Shown: positions 1 to 7,603 of the stretch, in pieces | How the letters are laid out: the number at the start of each line of letters is the position of its first letter | How positions within the stretch are numbered: the stretch's first letter is position 1 | Source of the DNA: Alphaproteobacteria bacterium | GTDB lineage: Bacteria; Pseudomonadota; Alphaproteobacteria; Thalassobaculales; Thalassobaculaceae | Length of the DNA: 42,982 bases | Reading direction: 5' to 3' | Assembly: GCA_013203465.1 (NCBI GenBank) | Contig: JABMNR010000005.1 | Coordinates: forward strand, 1 to 42,982 | Made by a program: the position numbers and the translations under genes | Notes under the pieces: model-generated | The model's input: only the letters and a program-made list of their open reading frames with translations | What the model was told of the DNA's origin: nothing | The model's database searches: none

Positions 1-99
1 CTGATATGTATACCACAATCGCACAGTGCTGGCGTCAAATGAACGGTGCACATGGGAAATCCGGGATAAGGTCACAAAGGAACACAGAGGGGGCCGTAC

Positions 100-1314
100 A
101 TGGCGTTGGATCTGGACTCTGAAATCGATCGGGAAGGCACTGGCTCGGTCAAATGGGAATATCACACCCATGGTGGCCAGTTCGCCCATTGGGACAAGCC
201 GAGCCGTCGTTACGGCGCCGACCGCACCCTGGCCATGTGGGTCGCCGACATGGATTTCCGTTGCCCAGAGCCGGTGCTGCGCGCCCTGCGGGAGCGGATC
301 GACCATGGCATCTTCGGCTATTCCGCCAAGACCGACGGCTATGTCGAGGCGGTCACCGCGTGGTTCGCGCGCCGTCAGGGCTTCCGAATCGATCCCGACT
401 GGCTGCTGACCGCCCCCGGCGTGGTGCCGACGCTGAACGTGGTGGTGCGCGCCTTCACCGATCCCGGCGACACGGTGATCGTGCAACGGCCGGTGTATTA
501 CCCGTTCTTTCGGGTGACCAAGAACAACGGCGCCGAGGTGGTGTCCAATTCGTTGATCTACGAAAACGGCGCCTATCGGATGGATCTGGAGGATCTGGAA
601 GCAAAGGCCGCCGACCCCAAGGCCAAGCTGCTGATCCTGTGCTCGCCGCACAACCCGGTCGGTGCGGTCTGGGGCGCCGAGGAGCTCACCGCCGCCGCCG
701 ACATCTGCGCCCGGCACGGGGTGATCGTGGTGGCCGACGAAATTCACGGCGATCTGATGATGCCCGGCGTCCGGTTCACACCGTTCGCCACCCTGGGTGA
801 GACCGCCGCCCAGAACACCATTGTGTGCACGGCACCCTCGAAAACCTTCAATCTCGCCGGGCTGCACACCTCCAACATCATCATCCCGAACCCGACGATC
901 CGTGCGCGGTTCCAAGAGGTCTACGCCGCCCATTCCCTGCCCGGTATGAGCCCGTTCGGCATCGTCGCGACCGAGGCCGCCTATCGCGAGGGTGAACCCT
1001 GGCTGGACGAAGTCATGGCTTATGTCGCCAGCAACGTCGACCATATGACCGCGTTCTTCGCGGCGCATATTCCCGAGTTCACGGTGATCCGGCCACAAGG
1101 CACCTATCTCTGCTGGTTCGACTGCCGCTCCCTGGGGCTCGACGCGGACGCCCTGGAGGATCTGATGCTGAACACCGCCAAGCTCTATTTCGACGAGGGT
1201 AAGATCTTCGGCCCCGAAGGCGACGGGTTCGAGCGCATCAACCTCGCCTGTCCACGGTCGATCCTGGACGACGCGCTCAACCGCATGGCCCACGCGGTGG
1301 AGACGATACGGTGA
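100..1314 (+). CDS. PatB/MalY-type PLP-dependent C-S lyase (cystathionine beta-lyase family)
   Basis: 404 aa fold-type I PLP enzyme of the MalY/PatB branch of the class I/II aminotransferases. These cytosolic enzymes cleave the C-S bond of cystathionine or cysteine conjugates to give thiol, pyruvate and ammonia. Visible marks are MWVADMDF near residue 47, the SPHNPVG loop, the VADEIHGDL segment with the PLP-binding Asp, and APSKTFNLAGL, whose Lys should form the Schiff base. The ATG follows a purine-rich AGAGGGGG six bases upstream. The stop overlaps the next gene (a D-cysteine desulfhydrase homologue) by four bases, so the two are co-translated and point to sulfur amino-acid catabolism. The family is clear; the substrate is inferred. 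Confidence 0.9.
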   Translation: MALDLDSEIDREGTGSVKWEYHTHGGQFAHWDKPSRRYGADRTLAMWVADMDFRCPEPVLRALRERIDHGIFGYSAKTDGYVEAVTAWFARRQGFRIDPDWLLTAPGVVPTLNVVVRAFTDPGDTVIVQRPVYYPFFRVTKNNGAEVVSNSLIYENGAYRMDLEDLEAKAADPKAKLLILCSPHNPVGAVWGAEELTAAADICARHGVIVVADEIHGDLMMPGVRFTPFATLGETAAQNTIVCTAPSKTFNLAGLHTSNIIIPNPTIRARFQEVYAAHSLPGMSPFGIVATEAAYREGEPWLDEVMAYVASNVDHMTAFFAAHIPEFTVIRPQGTYLCWFDCRSLGLDADALEDLMLNTAKLYFDEGKIFGPEGDGFERINLACPRSILDDALNRMAHAVETIR

Positions 1315-2375
1315 CCATTCGTCCCGCGTTGGCCGAAATCGGCCGCCTGGCGACCATGCCGCGCGTCAAAATGGCCCATGTACCGACCGCGATCGAGGCA
1401 ATGGACAACCTGCGCGGCGCGCTGTTCCCCGACGGCGACGGGCCGCGATTGCTGGTTAAACGCGACGACAACACTGGCATCGCCATGGGCGGCAACAAGG
1501 TCCGCCAGCTTGAATTCTATCTGGGCGACGCAGTCGACAAGGGCGCCGACACCGTCCTGATCACCAGTGCCGTGCAGTCGAACTTCGTGCGCACCTGCGC
1601 CGCCATGGCGGCGCGGCTGGGTCTGGCCTGTCATGTCCAGTTGGAGGAGCGGGTACCGAAGAACGACCCGCTGTATCGAACCAATGGCAATGTACTGCTG
1701 GACCGGATCGCCGGCGCCACGTTGCACGCCTATCCCGATGGCGAGGACGAGGCGGGCGCCGACCGGCAGCTTGAGGTTCTGGCTGACGCGTTGCGGGCCG
1801 AGGGCGCCAAACCGTATGTCATCCATCTGTCGGCCGACCACCCGCCCTTGGGCGCCATCGGCTACGTTCTGGCGGCGCGGGAGTTGCTGGAGCAGATCGA
1901 CGAGCAGGGTTTGGCGATCGACCGGCTGTTCCTGGGGTCCGGCAGTGCGGCCACCCATACCGGCATGCTGTGGGGGTTGCGCGCCTTCGGCTCCGACCTG
2001 CGGGTAACCGGGGTGTGCGTGCGGCGGGCCGCCGATCTTCAAGGCCCCCGGGTGCGGGCCAACCTGGGCCGGTTGTCGGCATTGCTCGACCACGATCCCG
2101 GCATCACCGAGGACGACGTCGAGGTGACCGATGTCTCGCTCGCCCCCGGCTACGGCCGGCTGAACGACGGGGTGCGCGAGGCGATCGCGCTGGCCGGGTC
2201 CAAGGAGGGTCTGTTCGTCGACCCGGTTTACACCGGCAAGGTCTTGGCCGGCATGATCAGCGCCCTGCGTGCCGGCGCGATGGCGACGGACGAGACCGCG
2301 CTGTTCCTGCATACCGGCGGCCAGCCGGCACTCTTCGCCTATGGCGACAGCGTGTTAGAGAGTGCCGACGCCTGA
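1311..2375 (+). CDS. D-cysteine desulfhydrase / ACC deaminase family protein
   Basis: 354 aa fold-type II PLP enzyme. GGNKVRQLEF near residue 61 carries the PLP lysine, and SAVQSNFVRTCAA is the phosphate/carboxylate loop of the DcyD/ACC-deaminase family. GSGSAATHTG and DPVYTGKVLAG near the C-terminus also fit. Family members turn D-cysteine into H2S, pyruvate and ammonia, or deaminate 1-aminocyclopropane-1-carboxylate; sequence alone does not separate these cleanly here. The GTG start sits inside the stop of the upstream C-S lyase gene (GTGA overlap), which favours the desulfhydrase reading because both enzymes would release sulfide and pyruvate. Confidence 0.87.
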   Translation: MTIRPALAEIGRLATMPRVKMAHVPTAIEAMDNLRGALFPDGDGPRLLVKRDDNTGIAMGGNKVRQLEFYLGDAVDKGADTVLITSAVQSNFVRTCAAMAARLGLACHVQLEERVPKNDPLYRTNGNVLLDRIAGATLHAYPDGEDEAGADRQLEVLADALRAEGAKPYVIHLSADHPPLGAIGYVLAARELLEQIDEQGLAIDRLFLGSGSAATHTGMLWGLRAFGSDLRVTGVCVRRAADLQGPRVRANLGRLSALLDHDPGITEDDVEVTDVSLAPGYGRLNDGVREAIALAGSKEGLFVDPVYTGKVLAGMISALRAGAMATDETALFLHTGGQPALFAYGDSVLESADA

Positions 2376-2388
2376 CGCGCGGACCGCG

Positions 2389-2817
2389 TCAGCTGCCCGC
2401 CACGTAGGCCGCCAGGTGTGCCACCTCGTCCTGCGCCTCGGCCAGACGGTATTTCACCACGTCGCCGATCGAGATCATCCCGACGACCCGGCCGCCATCA
2501 ACCACCGGCACATGACGAAACCGCCCGGTGGTCATCTTCTCCATCACATCGGCGATGGTTTGATCGGGCCGGCAGGTCACCACCGAGGATGTCATCAGAT
2601 CGCCGACCGAACGGTCGAGGCAGCCAGCCCCTTGTTCGGCTAACGCGCAAACGATATCGCGCTCGGACAGAATGCCGGCGATGGCGTCGCCGTTCATGAC
2701 CAGGACCGAGCCGATGCGCTTGTCTGAGAGCTGCCGCGCCGCCGCCGCAACCGTCGCCTTGGGCGTGGTCGATATGACCTCATATCCCTTGGTCTTCAGA
2801 ATGTCGGAAACAAGCAT
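2389..2817 (-). CDS. Two-CBS-domain protein
   Basis: 142 aa, essentially two tandem CBS domains and nothing else (roughly residues 8-60 and 75-130). The first has GSVLVMNGDAIAGILSERD and the second FRHVPVVDGGRVVGMISIGDVV, each ending in the usual ligand-binding G-I-(L/I)-S-x-x-D pattern. Stand-alone CBS pairs bind adenosine nucleotides and regulate partners; the partner cannot be read here. I start at the ATG preceded by GGGAGG with a five-base gap. The frame stays open another 60 codons upstream, but that stretch is arginine-rich and lacks a ribosome site. It ends just inside the gap after the convergent desulfhydrase gene. Confidence 0.88.
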   Translation of the reverse strand: MLVSDILKTKGYEVISTTPKATVAAAARQLSDKRIGSVLVMNGDAIAGILSERDIVCALAEQGAGCLDRSVGDLMTSSVVTCRPDQTIADVMEKMTTGRFRHVPVVDGGRVVGMISIGDVVKYRLAEAQDEVAHLAAYVAGS

Positions 2818-3040
2818 AGGTGCCTCCCGTTCTTGCGAGCGGGCGAGCCGACCAAGCCAAGCCGTCGAGCGCGGTCCACAGACATGCCCCAGCCGCGCTC
2901 TCCAGCGGCGTGGACGGCTCGTCCGAAACAACCCTAATTCGGCGGGCCGTATGCCCCATGATCGCGCCGAACGGCCGGCGTGTCTATCATTGGGCAAAGG
3001 TGGCGAAATCGCCTCGATCGCGGTATCTAGGGCGGTGGGC

Positions 3041-3117
3041 GTCCTCGTAGCTCAGTTGGATAGAGCACCAGATTCCTAATCTGGGGGTCGCAGGTTCGAA
3101 TCCTGCCGGGGACACCA
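3041..3117 (+). tRNA. tRNA-Arg (anticodon CCT)
   Basis: A complete cloverleaf. The acceptor arms GTCCTCG and CGGGGAC pair with one T-G wobble. The D-arm is GCTC/GAGC. The anticodon stem CCAGA/TCTGG encloses the loop TTCCTAA, giving anticodon CCT, which reads AGG. The T-arm GCAGG-TTCGAAT-CCTGC is canonical. Discriminator A and a genome-encoded CCA follow. AGG is a rare codon in high-G+C genomes. No integrase or repeated tRNA 3' end was seen nearby. Confidence 0.97.
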
Positions 3118-3144
3118 CCCGAACTCACACGCGGCACCGCGCCC

Positions 3145-4596
3145 TCAATACACGTCGAGCCCGTAATTGCCGACCGTGACACCGCCCCACTGATCGCTGC
3201 TCACGCCGATCAGCCGTACTACGGCGTCACCATGTTCATATGGTTTGATTACCGTGTCGCTGCCATCCTGTTGAATGGAATAGCTGCTTGACCAGAAGCT
3301 GCCCAGATCGATGCGGTCAACACCAACCTCGAAGTCATGGATCACATCGAGATCCGTCGCGGAGTTGAAGGCGCCGAAGGTGTCGGCGCCCGAGCCGCCC
3401 CAGAGCTGATCGTCGCCGTAGCTGCCCCCGATGATATCGTCCCCGGCGCCGCCACTGAGCGTGTCGTTGCCGAACCGGCCGTTCAATGTGTCGTCACCCG
3501 AGGTGCCGACCTTGTAATCATGCGAAAAACCCGTGCCGACCCAGGAGATTGGCGGGGTCGGCGCTTCTCCGCCGGTGAACCAGGAACTCGACACCGAGGA
3601 CACAGATTGACCGACCAGGACCGCCGAGCCGCCATCCGACACGGTAACAACCGCACCGGCGGCCCCGTCGGTGATGCTTCGCACCGACCCGCTGATCCGG
3701 TCACCGGCATCGTAGTTGAAGTCCAGGATCGAAGATTGGCCGGTTTCCAGGACAAACAAATCACCATCGAGGTTGCCAAACAACAGATCGCCGCCGCCGC
3801 CATACAGCGTGTCGCTGCCCTGCCCGCCGTAGAGAAAATCCGTGCCCTCGCCACCGTACAGCGTGTCCTCGAACTTATTGCCGTAGAGAACATCGCCAGC
3901 GCTCCCGCCGCTTAGCTGGTCGCGGCCCTGGCCACCAAACAGAGTATCCTCGCCACCATTCCCGGCGAGCGTGTCGTTTCCTTGATTGCCATAGAGGATA
4001 TCGGCGTCGGCGCCACCCGCCATATTCTGGTCACCCTGCCCGCCATAACGCGCAATCGGCCCGATTGGAGTCGACGTGTCACCCGCCGGACCATACAGCG
4101 TGACCATCGAGTTGATATCGTACGACGTCGGTGCGTCGGCCATCGCGTTGTAATACGGCTGCATGGAGGAGTTGAACCCGGTGACATGATCCAAGCCGTT
4201 GACGTGACCCAACTCATGCAACGCCACGCGCTGAAGATCGAACCAACCAAGGTCCCAGACGTCGAAGACGATCTCTTTGTCCCACGTGGCATAGGCCAGG
4301 ATGCTGCCAACGTCATCGATGAACCCGCGATTGATGTAGAGCGTGTTTTCGGCCGAGCCGGTCTCGACATAGTCGATCGCGGCCACGTCCTCCCATTGGT
4401 CCCACGCGGTCCGGATCGCTGACTTTTGCGTGACCGTCCAGCCAGAACCCCAGACGACGTTAACCGTCGTCAGCCCATCGCCGTTGCTGTCCTGGAATTT
4501 AGTCGACCAGAAGCGTTCCTCGGTCGCGCCACTCGCCTCCATTTGAGCGGCGCACGCCGTGCATGCGCACAATCCATGATGATCGGAGTGAGCCAT
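3145..4596 (-). CDS. Secreted RTX metalloprotease (matrixin/serralysin-like, M10)
   Basis: 483 aa. The N-terminal half is a zinc protease domain: HELGHVNGLDH at about residue 127 is a full HExxHxxGxxH metal site, and NSSMQPYY about ten residues later can supply the Met-turn. Two blocks of GGxGxDxLx calcium-binding nonapeptides follow (about 185-280 and 365-405), each closed by a serralysin-type tail such as VIHDFEVGVDRIDLGSF. There is no Sec signal peptide, as expected for type I secretion through a C-terminal signal. No ABC exporter, MFP or TolC gene lies in the window. I use the ATG at 4596, 11 bases after AGGAG; a GTG three codons upstream is only two bases from it. The product probably degrades extracellular protein. 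Confidence 0.9.
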   Translation of the reverse strand: MAHSDHHGLCACTACAAQMEASGATEERFWSTKFQDSNGDGLTTVNVVWGSGWTVTQKSAIRTAWDQWEDVAAIDYVETGSAENTLYINRGFIDDVGSILAYATWDKEIVFDVWDLGWFDLQRVALHELGHVNGLDHVTGFNSSMQPYYNAMADAPTSYDINSMVTLYGPAGDTSTPIGPIARYGGQGDQNMAGGADADILYGNQGNDTLAGNGGEDTLFGGQGRDQLSGGSAGDVLYGNKFEDTLYGGEGTDFLYGGQGSDTLYGGGGDLLFGNLDGDLFVLETGQSSILDFNYDAGDRISGSVRSITDGAAGAVVTVSDGGSAVLVGQSVSSVSSSWFTGGEAPTPPISWVGTGFSHDYKVGTSGDDTLNGRFGNDTLSGGAGDDIIGGSYGDDQLWGGSGADTFGAFNSATDLDVIHDFEVGVDRIDLGSFWSSSYSIQQDGSDTVIKPYEHGDAVVRLIGVSSDQWGGVTVGNYGLDVY

Positions 4597-4637
4597 CGCC
4601 AGCACTGCTCCTCATGGCGACGATCATGTCACCATGG

Positions 4638-4657
4638 ACCACAATAGATGCTGTGGT
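4638..4657. repeat. Inverted repeat upstream of the RTX protease gene
   Basis: Perfect six-base arms ACCACA and TGTGGT separated by eight bases, about 40-60 bases upstream of the protease start and downstream of the hspQ stop. It could be an operator for a dimeric regulator or a small hairpin. No promoter hexamers that clearly go with it were recognised. Confidence 0.4.
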
Positions 4658-4725
4658 GAGTGTATGTCCATCATGAGGTGTGTATCTCGCCCGCGCCAGA
4701 CGATTGAACACCCATTAACAAGAGC

Positions 4726-5058
4726 TTACGCGTGGGTCTGTTTCAGCACGTAGCGCCCGCTGTCGCCAGACTTAAACAGCTCGGCGATCTGTGGATGGCC
4801 GACCGGACCATTGATCGCGTCCTCGACCAAATTCTGTTCCGACACGTAGGCGATGTAGTAGCTGCTCGGGTTCTCGGCGAGCAAATGATAGAATGGCTGG
4901 TCCTTGCGCGGCCGCGTCTTCTCCGGGATCGCCGCCCACCACTCGTCGGTGTTGGCGAATTCGGGGTCGATATCGAACACCACGCCGCGGAAATCGTGCA
5001 CGCGGTGTTTGACAATGGCGCCCAAGGCGAATTTCGATTCGACGATCTTCATAGCCAT
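4726..5058 (-). CDS. hspQ: HspQ-family heat-shock protein (YccV-like, hemimethylated-DNA-binding fold)
   Basis: 110 aa covering the whole HspQ/YccV domain: KFALGAIVKHRVHDFRGVVF near the N-terminus, then DPEFANTDEWW, QPFYHLLAE and YVSEQNLVED. In enterobacteria HspQ is a small cytosolic protein that promotes Lon-dependent proteolysis and was first described as binding hemimethylated oriC. I start at the ATG at 5058; a second ATG two codons later and a TTG six codons earlier are possible, and none has a strong ribosome site. It lies about 75 bases downstream of the CueR-like gene on the same strand and may be expressed from that gene's promoter. Confidence 0.88.
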   Translation of the reverse strand: MAMKIVESKFALGAIVKHRVHDFRGVVFDIDPEFANTDEWWAAIPEKTRPRKDQPFYHLLAENPSSYYIAYVSEQNLVEDAINGPVGHPQIAELFKSGDSGRYVLKQTHA

Positions 5059-5132
5059 CCGAGAAAACTCGTACAATGCTTAGTAATTAATGCTCCGCGC
5101 ACCCGCTGGCAAGGCCGCGGCCGCGTCACCGG

Positions 5133-5546
5133 CTATTGCCGCCCGCCCGCGAGAGCATCAAGGCCCGCGAGATCATCGAGGATCGGGCATTCTGGCCGAT
5201 GGTCGCCATGACACGCCTCGACCAGGTGATCGAGTTGATCGCGCAAACTCCGCAGTTCAGCGATCTTGTTGTCGATCGCAGACAGATGCTCGGCGGCGAT
5301 GGCGCGAACCTCGGCGCTGGAACGTGCCGGGTCCTCCCATAGCGACAGCAGACGCCGGCAGTCCTCGATCGAGAATCCAAGCGATCGCGCTCGTTTGAGA
5401 AACACCAGCTTATGCACGTCAATGCCGCGGTACGCCCGGTAGCCGTTCGGCCGCCGGGCCGGCACCACCAGGCCGATCTGCTCGTAATAGCGCAATGTCT
5501 TTGCCGGCAGACCGGCGCGCGAACCCGCGTCTCCTACGGTGATCAT
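5133..5546 (-). CDS. CueR-like MerR-family metal-responsive regulator
   Basis: 137 aa. The N-terminal winged helix (GLPAKTLRYYEQIGLV, RPNGYRAY) is followed by a dimerisation helix and then CHGDHRPECPIL. With the start used here the two cysteines fall at 112 and 120, the positions of the Cu(I) ligands in E. coli CueR, with the same seven-residue spacing. The ATG at 5546 is preceded by AAAGGA four bases away and gives a CueR-like length; another ATG five codons upstream lacks a good site. A MerR-type promoter lies about 90 bases upstream (5634-5664), so autoregulation is likely. No copper ATPase or chaperone gene is in the window. Metal specificity is inferred from the cysteine pair. Confidence 0.88.
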   Translation of the reverse strand: MITVGDAGSRAGLPAKTLRYYEQIGLVVPARRPNGYRAYRGIDVHKLVFLKRARSLGFSIEDCRRLLSLWEDPARSSAEVRAIAAEHLSAIDNKIAELRSLRDQLDHLVEACHGDHRPECPILDDLAGLDALAGGRQ

Positions 5547-5633
5547 GGCTTCCTTTGTCATCGGGCAGTCATCCGGCTGATGGTGCGATAAACAGAATCA
5601 ACGGTATCGCTCAAACCTCTATCTCATCCTGGA

Positions 5634-5664
5634 AAGTTAACCTTTCCGCCAACCGGGGGGTCAA
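5634..5664 (-). promoter_or_regulatory. MerR/CueR-type promoter with 19-bp spacer
   Basis: On the minus strand, reading toward the CueR-like gene: -35 TTGACC (5664-5659), a spacer of exactly 19 bases, and -10 TAACTT (5639-5634). The overlong spacer is the hallmark of MerR-family promoters. It holds an imperfect dyad ACCCCCC-N7-GGAAAGG, matching 10 of 14 positions of the CueR-type ACCTTCC-N7-GGAAGGT. The predicted transcription start is near 5627, about 80 bases before the gene. Confidence 0.72.
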
Positions 5665-5771
5665 GGTCACCAACTCACGCGAGCCGTTCACTCTCCGTTA
5701 ACGGTTCCACCCGCATCATGACAACGTCATTTGAATTTGGGCTCGACACTATGAGCCAAGGAGCAAGACCC

Positions 5772-6827
5772 ATGGGTGATGCCGCCATCGCCGCACCGCT
5801 GGTCGACAAGCGCCCGAACAAGCTGGACGACATCGACCGCGATTCCCTCCACACGATGCCATTGTCGATCGTGCCATTGCGCCTGGCGGCCTTGGGACGG
5901 GCTCGACTGATCAAGACGGCAAGGCTGGAATCCCAGCTTGAAATGTTCCGTGGCGGTGGCACGGGCGCCGGGCTGATTGATATCAACGACCTGGCGGATT
6001 TCGTCCAGGCCGACAAGGAAGACATAGAGGCCGACATCGAGATTCTGCACCAACTCGCGGACCTCAACAGTTTCGATGTGTTCTCGCTCCGCAACTCGCT
6101 CCGCGATTTGAAGATCGACGTGCGGCAAGCCTCGGACCTGAAGCTGTCGCCGGAAATGGAGGGGCAACTCACGGAGTACATGAAGTCGTTCACCCGACCC
6201 CTGGTGGCCAACGTCTTTGGAGCGACCAACGACAACGTCGAGAACTCGGGCCAGATCATCAACATGTTCATCAACATCGACCGCAAGGTGGCGTTGGAGA
6301 ACATGCGCAAGATCGCGGAGATGATGGGGATCACCATGGCCGATATCCCCGACTTCCTGGAGAAGTACGGCGATATCTATCTCTCGCTCTCGTACTTCCG
6401 ACGTTGCCTCGACGAGATCGTGCCGACCTTTGACCTGTTCACCAAGTGGATGGACGAGCTAAGGGAAACCATGCTGCGCGACAACGCCCAGCTGATGAAG
6501 CAATGCGATTTCGTGAACGAAGAGCTGAACGGATTGCTGAGCTCGCTCACCGGCCGGTTCGAATCCTTCGACCGAAATTCCCAGACGTTCTGGGACAACA
6601 TCTCGATGGACAGCTTTCAGCGCCTTCACTCCCTGATCACCAGCCACCATGAGACCATCGGCGGCGTGCTGTGCGGGCTGACTGTGAAGCTCGACTCCTG
6701 GGAAGAGAAGTTTCCGACCCGCTCGGGTAACCCCTACAAACGAGCCGAATTCATTCAATCGGAGATGGCGCCAGGTCTGGAGCAGTTGAAGAAAATCGAG
6801 GCCTCAGCGCCGTCGACAATCATGTGA
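5772..6827 (+). CDS. Unrecognised soluble helical protein
   Basis: 351 aa that I cannot place in a named family. No signal peptide or membrane segment is visible. The composition is helix-prone and acidic, with many Met, Asp and Leu. Landmarks are a stretch rich in IDINDLADF near residue 76, then NDNVENSGQIINMF, YLSLSYFRRCLDEIVP and a long helical C-terminal half. The start rests on AAGGAG eight bases before the ATG at 5772; an ATG 18 codons upstream has no such site. It stands alone on the plus strand between the divergent CueR-like regulator and the convergent rhomboid gene. The stop codon sits in a 15-base tandem duplication. Similar proteins are probably restricted to relatives, but I cannot verify this. 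Confidence 0.75.
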   Translation: MGDAAIAAPLVDKRPNKLDDIDRDSLHTMPLSIVPLRLAALGRARLIKTARLESQLEMFRGGGTGAGLIDINDLADFVQADKEDIEADIEILHQLADLNSFDVFSLRNSLRDLKIDVRQASDLKLSPEMEGQLTEYMKSFTRPLVANVFGATNDNVENSGQIINMFINIDRKVALENMRKIAEMMGITMADIPDFLEKYGDIYLSLSYFRRCLDEIVPTFDLFTKWMDELRETMLRDNAQLMKQCDFVNEELNGLLSSLTGRFESFDRNSQTFWDNISMDSFQRLHSLITSHHETIGGVLCGLTVKLDSWEEKFPTRSGNPYKRAEFIQSEMAPGLEQLKKIEASAPSTIM

Positions 6828-6854
6828 CCGAGAAACGTCTGACCGAGAAACGTC
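6825..6854 (+). repeat. 15-bp perfect tandem duplication at a stop codon
   Basis: TGACCGAGAAACGTC occurs twice back to back (6825-6839, 6840-6854). The first TGA is the stop of the preceding gene. Because the unit is five codons long, the second copy puts another in-frame TGA five codons later. This looks like a recent replication-slippage duplication. Confidence 0.9.
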
Positions 6855-6873
6855 GGGCGCTTGCGTCGGTCCG

Positions 6874-7557
6874 TCAGGTTATCGACCGCAGGCGTGGTCG
6901 TCCGCCACCCGCCAGGATCATCCCCGCCACGAACCCGGCGCCGTGGGCCAGGAAGGCAACAGGTTGGTCAGCGGCGAAGGCAATCCCAGCAGTCTGTACC
7001 ATCAGCCATGTGGCGATCAGCGGCAGCACCGGGATCGACGCCAGATACGGCCCTTTTCGGCCAATCCATGGTAATCGCACACGGGCCCGCGGGTTCCGCC
7101 GGGCCAACGCGCCAATAACCCCGGCAACAGCGGCGCTGGCACCGATGATCGGCACGATGGATGCCGGCGTGGCCGCCGCTTCAACCAGCAGGCCGAGCCC
7201 GCCAGCGACAACATAGACGGCCAGAAACCGTAGACGGCCGACCGCCGCCTCAGTCGCCGGGCCGACCAAGATCAACGCGGCAACATTGCCCAGCAAATGC
7301 CCGATCCCGCCATGCAGGAACTGTGCGGTGACCAATGTGGCCACCGGCGGAACGACGGCGAGATGCGCGGGGGGAATGCGCAATCCCCAGAGATGCGCTG
7401 GCAGCAGCCCGTAGCCGTACACCGCAAGGGAGTCATGGTAGCCGTCGAGCCCGCTCTGCCAGAGATAGATCAGCCCGAGGGACGCGCTCAGCAGCAGAGT
7501 CGCAACAGGCCAGCCCGTACGGACCGGCGGACCGGCGAGGATTGCCAGGCGGATCAT
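6874..7557 (-). CDS. Rhomboid-family intramembrane serine protease
   Basis: 227 aa with about six hydrophobic segments. Rhomboid signatures are all present: HGGIGHLLGN (about residues 82-91) in TM2, IIGASAAVAGVIGA with the probable catalytic Ser141 in TM4, and AHGAGFVAG with catalytic His205 in TM6. The usual GxSG is GASA here, so the residue after the catalytic Ser is Ala instead of Gly. That may be tolerated, but activity is not certain. I start at the ATG at 7557; a TTG 19 codons upstream would overlap the pagL-like gene. Same strand as that gene with a 46-base gap, so possibly co-transcribed. Confidence 0.85.
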   Translation of the reverse strand: MIRLAILAGPPVRTGWPVATLLLSASLGLIYLWQSGLDGYHDSLAVYGYGLLPAHLWGLRIPPAHLAVVPPVATLVTAQFLHGGIGHLLGNVAALILVGPATEAAVGRLRFLAVYVVAGGLGLLVEAAATPASIVPIIGASAAVAGVIGALARRNPRARVRLPWIGRKGPYLASIPVLPLIATWLMVQTAGIAFAADQPVAFLAHGAGFVAGMILAGGGRPRLRSIT

Positions 7558-7603
7558 GTGACGGACCCGGGTTCGCGGTATCGTCCTTTGTCGTCGCGCC
7601 GGT

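Noticed and set aside
3041-3117. tRNA-Arg as a phage attachment site
   Set aside because: No integrase, no second copy of the tRNA 3' end seen, and the phage genes lie 37 kb away.
3337-3915. 192-codon plus-strand frame inside the RTX protease gene
   Set aside because: Produced by the repeated GGxGxD coding pattern on the other strand.
3760-4010. Short-period repeats that could suggest a CRISPR or satellite
   Set aside because: They are the coding repeats of calcium-binding nonapeptides: in frame, imperfect and without unique spacers.
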